DNA from: an uncultured Spartobacteria bacterium
GTDB taxonomy: Bacteria > Verrucomicrobiota > Verrucomicrobiia > Chthoniobacterales > JAATET01
Assembly (NCBI GenBank): GCA_938011325.1
Contig: CALLUD010000024.1
Location: forward strand, 62,001 to 126,000
Reading direction: 5' to 3'
DNA length: 64,000 nt
This document shows positions 58,228-64,000 of the stretch, in pieces. Each line of letters starts with the position of its first letter. Position 1 is the first letter of the stretch. A program made the translations under genes and the position numbers. Under the pieces are notes generated by a model. It had not been told where the DNA came from and made no database searches. It worked only from the letters and a program-made list of their open reading frames with translations.

Positions 58228-59918
58228 GCCGTCCGCTTTCCATCTTCATCTTTGCCCTCACGAGCCTCTTCTTCCTGTTTTTCTTTGTCCTTCCGATTTG
58301 GGAAACGCTCGGCGGCGCCTTCCGCGAGCCCGGCGGCGCATTCACCCTCGCCTATCTCATCGAGGTCTTTCGAAATCCCATTTACCTCGAGGGACTCTGG
58401 AACTCGGTGCTGATGGCGCTCTTCAGCACCGCTCTCGCTCTCGCCATTGCACTGCCGCTTGCACTCATCTCGGACCGATGCCTCTTCCCCGGCAGAGGCC
58501 TCTTCAGCGCGCTCATTCTCGTGCCGATGATTCTCCCCCCGTTCGTAGGCGCGATCGGCGTGAAACAAATTCTCGGCCAGGCCGGGGCGCTCAACGCCCT
58601 GCTCGATGCCCTCGGCATTGGCGATCCACACCATCCCATCGACTGGCTCGGCGCCAGTCGGCTCGGCGGCGTCGTGATCATGAACGCCCTGCACCTTTAC
58701 CCGATTCTCTACCTCAACATTGTCGCCGCACTTGCGAACGTCGATCCGGCCATGGAGGAAGCCGCGGAAAACCTCGGCTGCACCGGCTTGCGAAAGTTCC
58801 TCAAGATCACCCTTCCGCTCATCATGCCTGGTCTCTTTGCCGGCGGCACCATCGTGTTCATCTGGGCGTTCACCGAGCTCGGCGTGCCGCTCATGTTTGA
58901 TTATCAGCGCGTGACCTCGGTGCAGATTTTCTCCGGCATCAAGGACATCGGTGGAAATCCCTTCCCGTTCGCGCTCGTGGCCGTGATGCTCATCTCGACC
59001 GTCCTCCTCTACGCGATCAGCAAGGTCACGCTCGGCCGCGGGAGTCACGCCATGATGGCGAAGGCCACCAGCCAGGGTGGACCGGGGAAGGTTTCCCCGC
59101 CCGCCGGATTTCTCTGCGCCGCGACTTTTGCCCTCGTCACATTCCTTGCCGTGCTGCCGCACATCGGCGTCGTCCTCGTCGCATTTTCAAAAGACTGGTA
59201 TGGCACGATCCTCCCCAGCGGCTGGACGCTCGAGCATTTTCAAGTCGCTCTCGGTCATGACCTCACCCTGCCCTCCATTCGCAACAGCCTGAAATACGCA
59301 TCGCTCGCCACGCTCATCGATCTCGTGCTTGGCGTCTCAATTGCCTACGTCGTCGTGCGCACCCGTCTCGCAGGTCGCGAGATTCTCGATGCGATGTCCA
59401 TGCTGCCACTCGCCGTCCCCGGCCTCGTGCTGGCCTTCGGCTATCTCGCCATGACGCAGGAAGGCAAATTGTTCGCGTTCATGAATCCAGCCATCGATCC
59501 ACTGCTCATCCTCGTGATCGCCTACAGCGTGCGCCGGCTCCCCTACGTCGTGCGAAGCGCCGCCGCCGGTTTTCAGCAAACCAGCATCACGCTCGAGGAA
59601 GCCGCGCAGAATCTCGGCTGTCCGCCGCTGCGTTCGTTGCGAAAAATCACACTGCCCCTGATCGGCGCGAATCTCACCGCCGGCGCCCTGCTCGCGTTTT
59701 CGTTCGCGATGCTCGAGGTAAGCGACTCGCTCATCCTCGCGCAAAAGCAGGAGGACTTCCCGATCACGAAAGCCATCTACGAACTCTATCAATTGCTCGG
59801 CGACGGCCGTTTCATCGCGAGCGCGCTGGGCGTCTGGGCGATGGCATTCCTCGCCGTGACGATTCTCGGAGCGAGTCTCGTGCTCGGCAAAAAGCTCGGC
59901 GCGATCTTCCGCGTCTAG
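58224..59918 (+). CDS. ABC importer permease, two fused transmembrane domains
   Basis: A 564-residue permease of about 12 helices. The ATG at 58224 lies in the ATGA overlap and is preceded by AAGGAGGG, the best ribosome site of the operon. Both halves carry the cytoplasmic EAA loop: EEAAENLGCTGLRKFLKITLPLIMPGL and EEAAQNLGCPPLRSLRKITLPLIGANL, so it is a natural tandem fusion as in FbpB/ThiP/PhnU-type importers. One polypeptide with two copies of the ATPase would complete the channel. It ends one base from the convergent halogenase-family gene. Confidence 0.92.
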   Translation: MSRPLSIFIFALTSLFFLFFFVLPIWETLGGAFREPGGAFTLAYLIEVFRNPIYLEGLWNSVLMALFSTALALAIALPLALISDRCLFPGRGLFSALILVPMILPPFVGAIGVKQILGQAGALNALLDALGIGDPHHPIDWLGASRLGGVVIMNALHLYPILYLNIVAALANVDPAMEEAAENLGCTGLRKFLKITLPLIMPGLFAGGTIVFIWAFTELGVPLMFDYQRVTSVQIFSGIKDIGGNPFPFALVAVMLISTVLLYAISKVTLGRGSHAMMAKATSQGGPGKVSPPAGFLCAATFALVTFLAVLPHIGVVLVAFSKDWYGTILPSGWTLEHFQVALGHDLTLPSIRNSLKYASLATLIDLVLGVSIAYVVVRTRLAGREILDAMSMLPLAVPGLVLAFGYLAMTQEGKLFAFMNPAIDPLLILVIAYSVRRLPYVVRSAAAGFQQTSITLEEAAQNLGCPPLRSLRKITLPLIGANLTAGALLAFSFAMLEVSDSLILAQKQEDFPITKAIYELYQLLGDGRFIASALGVWAMAFLAVTILGASLVLGKKLGAIFRV

Positions 59919-59919
59919 C

Positions 59920-61407
59920 TCACGAAGCCCATTTGACGTTCGGATCGCGAATGATCTCGAGCGCCTCCGCGACGCCCACGCCGTTCCGCGCCCGCCGGAC
60001 CCATTCCGCCTGCGCCAGATCCCAACGGCTCTTCTCCTCCGGCCCGGGCGTGTAATGCTTGTCGTGCGGCACCTTCATGCCGATGAGCATCGAGTAATAG
60101 CCCTCGAGGCCGAACTGATGCAGCCCGGTGATGAGCGTGTGATTTGCCAGCGGACTCGGCCCGTTCTCCCGGAAAAACTCGATCAATGCCTCCGCCGAAT
60201 GCAACGGCGTCGCCTCGCGGCAATGCCGCCAGAACGGCGTGTCCTTCATCGTGTTGAACCGGTAGTGCACCGCGAGGAAATCCCGGATGTCGTGCCACTC
60301 CTTGTCGATGAAACGATTGTAAATCCCCATCACGCTCGGCGTCGGCTCGAAGCGGCATTCCTTCAGGCAGGTGACGAGGTTCCGGGCCTGCGTGCAGATC
60401 ATTCCGATCGCCGTCGCCTCCAGCGGCTCGACAAAGCCCGCGGCGTTGCCGATCGCCACGACATTCCCCACCCATGTGCGCGTGCGGCATCCGGAGCGGA
60501 ATTTCACGATGCGCGTCTCGCGAACGTCGGGATTTATCCTCCGAAACTCCGCCTCCGCGTCCTCATCGCTCACGAACGCCGACGAATACACGTAGCCGCG
60601 GTTCACGTGATGCTCGTGATCGATCTGCCAGCACCAGCCGTGGTCCATCGTTTCAGCGATCGTGTAGGGACGGATGACTTCCCCGGGCTTTCGATCGCGA
60701 GGCCCCGCAACCGCGCGGTCGCAAAACAACGTGTCGCCAAAACTGTCGAACGGCTCCTCAAGCGTTTCGCCAATCAGCTTCGCCCGGAACCCGGACGCAT
60801 CGACAAAAAGGTCCGCCTCGACCCGCTCGCCGTCCTCGAGGTTCAGATGCGTGACGCGGTCTCCCTCGCGCCCCACCTGCGTGACCATCCCCTCGGTGAT
60901 CTTCACCCCGTCCTGGAGGCACTGCCATTCGAGAAACTCGACGAACTGCACGTTCTCGATGTGGTAGGCGATCGAGTCAAAGGTGATCTCGGGTTTGCCG
61001 TTCCTGCCCTGCGGAAACGCCTTGTTCCGCTTCATGAGGGCCGAGAGGGGATTGGCGTCGACGAAGTCCGTTTCGCAGTAGAAGGCGTTGTTCCGCACGA
61101 GCCCGGGCTGGAACAGCGTCAGATTCGGCGAGAACGAAAAATGGAAGTCGCCCCGTGGCCCCCAGATCAGGCGCAGTCCCAGTTTCCACGTCGGCTTCGC
61201 CCGCAGATGAAATTCCCGGTGCGGCAGCTTCAGGTAGCTGTGCAAATGCGTCACCACCGACGGAGTGGTGCCTTCGCCAACGCCGATGATTCCGATCTCC
61301 GGACTGCGAATGACCCTCACGTCGAATTGCGGCACCGCCCGCTTGAGCGTCATTGCGGCGATCAAGCCCGCACTTCCGCCACCGAGAACAAGGACTTTCT
61401 GGATCAT
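59920..61407 (-). CDS. Flavin-dependent tryptophan halogenase family protein (copy 2)
   Basis: A 495-residue flavoprotein. FAD-binding KVLVLGGGSAGLIAAMTLKRAVP at the start, GVGEGTTPSVVTHLHSYL, the region of the catalytic Lys (RAKPTWKLGLRLIWGPRG), VDASGFRAKLIG, DHGWCWQIDHEHHVNRGYVYSSAFVSDEDAEAEF (counterpart of the WxWxIP block, reading WCWQID) and VVAIGNAAGFVEPLEATAIGMI. True halogenases have IP after WxW, so the change may alter activity. Likely acts on an indole or aromatic substrate, possibly carrier-bound; chlorination is not proved. Start 3 bases after copy 1. Confidence 0.83.
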   Translation of the reverse strand: MIQKVLVLGGGSAGLIAAMTLKRAVPQFDVRVIRSPEIGIIGVGEGTTPSVVTHLHSYLKLPHREFHLRAKPTWKLGLRLIWGPRGDFHFSFSPNLTLFQPGLVRNNAFYCETDFVDANPLSALMKRNKAFPQGRNGKPEITFDSIAYHIENVQFVEFLEWQCLQDGVKITEGMVTQVGREGDRVTHLNLEDGERVEADLFVDASGFRAKLIGETLEEPFDSFGDTLFCDRAVAGPRDRKPGEVIRPYTIAETMDHGWCWQIDHEHHVNRGYVYSSAFVSDEDAEAEFRRINPDVRETRIVKFRSGCRTRTWVGNVVAIGNAAGFVEPLEATAIGMICTQARNLVTCLKECRFEPTPSVMGIYNRFIDKEWHDIRDFLAVHYRFNTMKDTPFWRHCREATPLHSAEALIEFFRENGPSPLANHTLITGLHQFGLEGYYSMLIGMKVPHDKHYTPGPEEKSRWDLAQAEWVRRARNGVGVAEALEIIRDPNVKWAS

Positions 61408-61410
61408 GGC

Positions 61411-62913
61411 TTACACGTTGAACCAGGGTGTAGACGGGTTGCGCAGGAGCGCAAGCGCCTGGGCCACTCCAATCCCCGCCTCCGCGCGACGGACGAGACC
61501 GGCCTTGTATTGCGCCCATATCTGCTGCTCCTGCGGGGTCGGCTCCAGCACGCGCGCATGCGGGACCTTCATGCCCAGCAGCATCGAGTAAAAGCCGTCG
61601 ATGCCGAAATAACTGCGCACGGAAACGAGCTCGGTTTTTGGCACGAGGCTCGGGCCATTTTCTTTATAGAATTCGACCAAAGGCTCCGCCGCACCGAGCG
61701 GCGTCTTCTCACGACAATGACGCCAGAACGGCGTATCGCGACGGGTGTTGAAGCGATAATGAACCGCCAGGAAATCCCGCACTTCCCGCCAGATCCCCGC
61801 GACGAACTCATTGTAGAGATGGATCATCGACTCCGTCGGGCGCATGTCGCTCTCCTTTAAACACGTGGCGAGCGTGCGACACTGCGAACAGATCACCGCA
61901 AGCGCCGTCGCTTCGAGCGGTTCGACGAAGCCGCACGCATTGCCCACCGCCACCACGTTGTTGACCCATGCCCGGCGGTAGTGGCCGGAACGAAACTTCA
62001 CGATCCGCGTCTTTTCGACCTTGGGATTCTGCCGGCGAAACTCCGCCTCCGCGTCTTCGTCGGACACAAATGCCGAGCAGTAGACGTAGCCGCGATTGAC
62101 ATGACGCTCGTGATCGATCTGCCAGCACCAGCCGTGATCCATCGTCTCCGCCGTCGTGTAGGGGTGAATGACCTCACCCTCCTCGCGCTCCCTCGGTCCG
62201 ATCACCGCACGGTCACAAAACAGCACGTCCGAAAAATCGACAAACGGTTCACCGCAGGTTTTGCCAATCAGTCGCGAGTGAAACCCGGACGCATCCACAA
62301 AGAAATCCCCGGAGACTTCCCCGCCACCCTCAATCATGAGGCGCGCGACGCGCCCATTGTGCAGATGCACATCGCTTACGGTTCCATCGCGAAAGCGCAC
62401 CCCGTCCTGCGCGGCGCGCCATTCCAGATAGGCAATCAGGTTCGCGTTCTCGATGTGATACGGCGTCGTGGTGACCGGCAGCACCTTCTTCCCGTCCGCC
62501 GTGGGAGCAAAAACCTTGTCCCGGCGCATGAGGGCCGCGGACAGGTTTGCGTCTGAAAAATCCTTCTCGAAGTAAAAGCCGTTCGAGCGGCGCAACCCGT
62601 CGAGCCTCGCATCGGCCTGAGCCTCGAACGGATAATAGAACTCGTCGCGCGGACCCCACAAAAACCGGATGCCGAGCTTCCAGGTCGGCTTCGCCCGCTC
62701 ATAAAACTCCTGGGGCGGAATCCCCAGATACCCATGAAGAAAATTGGGCAGCGCGGGCGTTGATCCTTCTCCGACTCCGAGAGTTCCAATTTCCGGACTG
62801 CGGAGAACGCTAACCTCGTTTTCGGGGAAGGCGCGGCGCAACATGATCGCTGCAAGCAGACCCGCGCTTCCTCCGCCGAGCACTACAAACTTGCGGATGG
62901 GGGTGTCGTTCAT
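61411..62913 (-). CDS. Flavin-dependent tryptophan halogenase family protein (copy 1)
   Basis: A 500-residue paralogue of the following gene with the same blocks: VVLGGGSAGLLAAIMLRRAFPE, GVGEGSTPALPNFLHGYL, RAKPTWKLGIRFLWGPRD, FFVDASGFHSRLIG, DHGWCWQIDHERHVNRGYVYCSAFVSDEDAEAEF and VVAVGNACGFVEPLEATALAVI. The two copies are collinear along their whole length, which points to tandem duplication; they differ most in the 90-160 region and at the C-terminus. It lies 62 bases after trpD on the same strand, with an inverted repeat in that gap. A flavin reductase, needed by such enzymes, is not in the window. Confidence 0.83.
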   Translation of the reverse strand: MNDTPIRKFVVLGGGSAGLLAAIMLRRAFPENEVSVLRSPEIGTLGVGEGSTPALPNFLHGYLGIPPQEFYERAKPTWKLGIRFLWGPRDEFYYPFEAQADARLDGLRRSNGFYFEKDFSDANLSAALMRRDKVFAPTADGKKVLPVTTTPYHIENANLIAYLEWRAAQDGVRFRDGTVSDVHLHNGRVARLMIEGGGEVSGDFFVDASGFHSRLIGKTCGEPFVDFSDVLFCDRAVIGPREREEGEVIHPYTTAETMDHGWCWQIDHERHVNRGYVYCSAFVSDEDAEAEFRRQNPKVEKTRIVKFRSGHYRRAWVNNVVAVGNACGFVEPLEATALAVICSQCRTLATCLKESDMRPTESMIHLYNEFVAGIWREVRDFLAVHYRFNTRRDTPFWRHCREKTPLGAAEPLVEFYKENGPSLVPKTELVSVRSYFGIDGFYSMLLGMKVPHARVLEPTPQEQQIWAQYKAGLVRRAEAGIGVAQALALLRNPSTPWFNV

Positions 62914-62944
62914 TCAGGCGTGCCGAGTTAATGGCGACGCTTGA

Positions 62945-62959
62945 TTGTCTGCCAGACAA
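62945..62959. promoter_or_regulatory. 15-bp dyad between trpD and the halogenase pair
   Basis: TTGTCTG (62945-62951), C, CAGACAA (62953-62959): perfect 7-bp arms in the 62-base gap, 31 bases before the first halogenase start. A likely operator or hairpin, indicating local control of the pair apart from trpD. Confidence 0.5.
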
Positions 62960-62975
62960 AATGCAGCGAAACCAG

Positions 62976-64000
62976 CTACAATCGCGCCGCTGCACGCAGC
63001 GCATCAAGGCGCTCCGCGGCCGCACCCGTGTCGAGCGCTTCCCGGGCCATCGCCATGCCGGCGTCCACTCCGTGCGCGACACCGGCCACAACCAGCGCTC
63101 CGGCGGAATTCCACACCACCATGTCCCGAATCGCTGTCGAAGCGCGGCCTCGCAGCAGAGCTTCCAGAAGCGCGGCATTCGTCGCCGCGTCACCCCCGCG
63201 CAACTCGGCCAACTCCGGGCTCGCCACACCGTGATCCCGGGCGTTCAACCGCCGCGTGGAGATCGTGCCCTCCTCGACCGCAGAGATCATCGTCGGGCCG
63301 AGTGTCGACATTTCATCGAGCCCTCCTTGCGGTGTCTCACCATGCACCGCCCACGCCCGCGTCTTGCCGAGTTCGGCAAACACCGCCGCGTAGACATCGA
63401 CCATCGCCGGGGCAAACACGCCGGCAAGCTGGAATGGCGGATGGGCGGGATTCAACAGCGGTCCGAGCTTGTTGAAAATCGTCGGCACCCCCTGCTCCGC
63501 GAGCCGCTTCCGCACGGGCACGACGGCCTTGAACGCCGGATGAAATCGCGGTGCAAACAGGAACACGCACCCGGCATCATCGAGCACCTGCGCCGCTTCC
63601 TGCGGGCCAAGATCGATTCTCACGCCCAGCGCCTCCAGCACATCGGCGCCGCCGCTCTTCGAGGTCACCCCGCGGTTGCCATGCTTTACAACACGCACGC
63701 CACAAGCCGCTGCGACGAACATCACCGCCGTCGAAATGTTGAACAGCCCCAGCTTGTCTCCGCCGGTCCCGCACACGTCCATCACCGGAGCACCGTCATG
63801 ACGAACCTCGACCGGCAAGGCATGCGCGAGCAACGTGCGAACGAACCACGCGATCTCCGCGGCGGTCTCCCCCTTTCGGGTCAGCGCGGCCAGCAATTCC
63901 GAGCGCGATTCCACGCTCTGCGATTCATCCAGCAAAATCGCGCACATCGCCGCCACATCGGGCCCGCTGAGTTCCGCACCGGCACGTAGTTTTTCAAGGA
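62976..64000 (-). CDS. trpD: Anthranilate phosphoribosyltransferase, 5' end outside the window
   Basis: Second step of tryptophan synthesis, joining anthranilate and PRPP. The frame is open to the right edge, and the codons before the internal GTG at 63956 read LEKLRAGAELSGPDVAAM, the expected N-terminal helix, so the true start is beyond base 64000; 340 residues are visible, nearly the full family length. PRPP site VCGTGGDKLGLFNISTAV, KHGNRGVTSKSGGADVLEALG, KLGPLLNPAHPPFQLAGV and VHGETPQGGLDEMSTLG are present. The family usually has Ala and Ser where this one reads RGVTS, a mild change. Confidence 0.95.
   Translation of the reverse strand, partial: LEKLRAGAELSGPDVAAMCAILLDESQSVESRSELLAALTRKGETAAEIAWFVRTLLAHALPVEVRHDGAPVMDVCGTGGDKLGLFNISTAVMFVAAACGVRVVKHGNRGVTSKSGGADVLEALGVRIDLGPQEAAQVLDDAGCVFLFAPRFHPAFKAVVPVRKRLAEQGVPTIFNKLGPLLNPAHPPFQLAGVFAPAMVDVYAAVFAELGKTRAWAVHGETPQGGLDEMSTLGPTMISAVEEGTISTRRLNARDHGVASPELAELRGGDAATNAALLEALLRGRASTAIRDMVVWNSAGALVVAGVAHGVDAGMAMAREALDTGAAAERLDALRAAARL

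Noticed and set aside
60055..61860. 601-codon plus-strand frame crossing both halogenase-family genes
   Set aside because: It runs across two real genes and their junction and has no homology signal.
1..64000. CRISPR arrays, insertion sequences, rRNA, prophage or plasmid functions
   Set aside because: No direct-repeat arrays, transposases, terminal repeats, rRNA or phage/plasmid genes were seen; apart from the Ser-Trp codon repeat the window is ordinary chromosomal sequence.

Overview
The window is a compact, GC-rich (clearly above 60 % by eye) stretch of a bacterial chromosome. No gap without a gene is longer than about 210 bases, and many neighbouring genes overlap by 1-8 bases or abut. 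The best guess for the host is a member of the Verrucomicrobiota. This rests on a PEP-CTERM-tailed protein, a TIGR04073-type exosortase-associated protein, a DUF4912 protein with a Ser-Trp repeat, extracellular sulfatase/GH2/sialidase-type enzymes and the general gene content. This is inference from family distribution; there is no rRNA in the window to confirm it.

Layout. 1-2906 (+): the end of a uricase gene, then a ketosynthase and a ketosynthase-like partner that lacks all three catalytic residues. 2953-8128: two lipoproteins, uracil phosphoribosyltransferase (upp), an SGNH hydrolase, tRNA-Thr(CGU), tRNA-Gln(UUG), an alkaline-phosphatase-fold protein without its catalytic residues, and a methyltransferase. 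8195-8401 (+): a dodecin. 8404-21184 (-): a long same-strand run of uvrA, a TPR protein, a class V aminotransferase, ileS, lspA, a sulfatase, a DUF5069 protein and a membrane-anchored PA14-like protein. 21312-26302: a PEP-CTERM serine protease, an HtrA protease, the DUF4912/Ser-Trp-repeat protein behind a near-perfect sigma-54 promoter, and a XerC/D recombinase. 26304-32330: bL28, RNase PH, tRNA-Pro(CGG), TrmD, a class A PBP, a histone-deacetylase-fold enzyme and the TIGR04073 protein, with three clear terminators between 26304 and 32330. 32348-45601 (mostly -): a GH2 glycosidase, the pyrR-pyrB-pyrC-tgt operon, an Mrp ATPase, rpoN, murJ, a Sua5-type enzyme and purE; ldhA alone is on +. 45728-49804 (+): cold-shock protein, shikimate kinase and the lower-glycolysis set gap-pgk-tpiA. 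49805-55410 (-): a BNR sialidase-like protein, a PfkB sugar kinase and a multi-PAS hybrid histidine kinase. 55565-59918 (+): an iron-type ABC importer (ATPase, binding protein, fused double permease) with a second sigma-54-like promoter. 59920-64000 (-): two tandem flavin-dependent tryptophan-halogenase-family proteins downstream of trpD, which runs off the right edge.

How genes work together. The pyr operon has its own promoter and a short leader in which a PyrR-type binding loop sits one base upstream of the Shine-Dalgarno sequence; a competing hairpin shares three bases with it. This looks like PyrR control of translation rather than termination. gap, pgk and tpiA form one glycolytic unit with stable intercistronic hairpins. 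rpoN is encoded here, and two -24/-12 promoters lie in front of the DUF4912 protein and the ABC importer, so sigma-54 may control secreted or surface functions and uptake. The PEP-CTERM protease and the TIGR04073 protein point to an exosortase sorting system elsewhere in the genome.

The best candidates for something undescribed are the 8-residue Ser-Trp repeat protein with its sigma-54 promoter, the trpD-halogenase-halogenase arrangement, the catalytically dead ketosynthase partner, the dead alkaline phosphatase, and the pyr leader switch.
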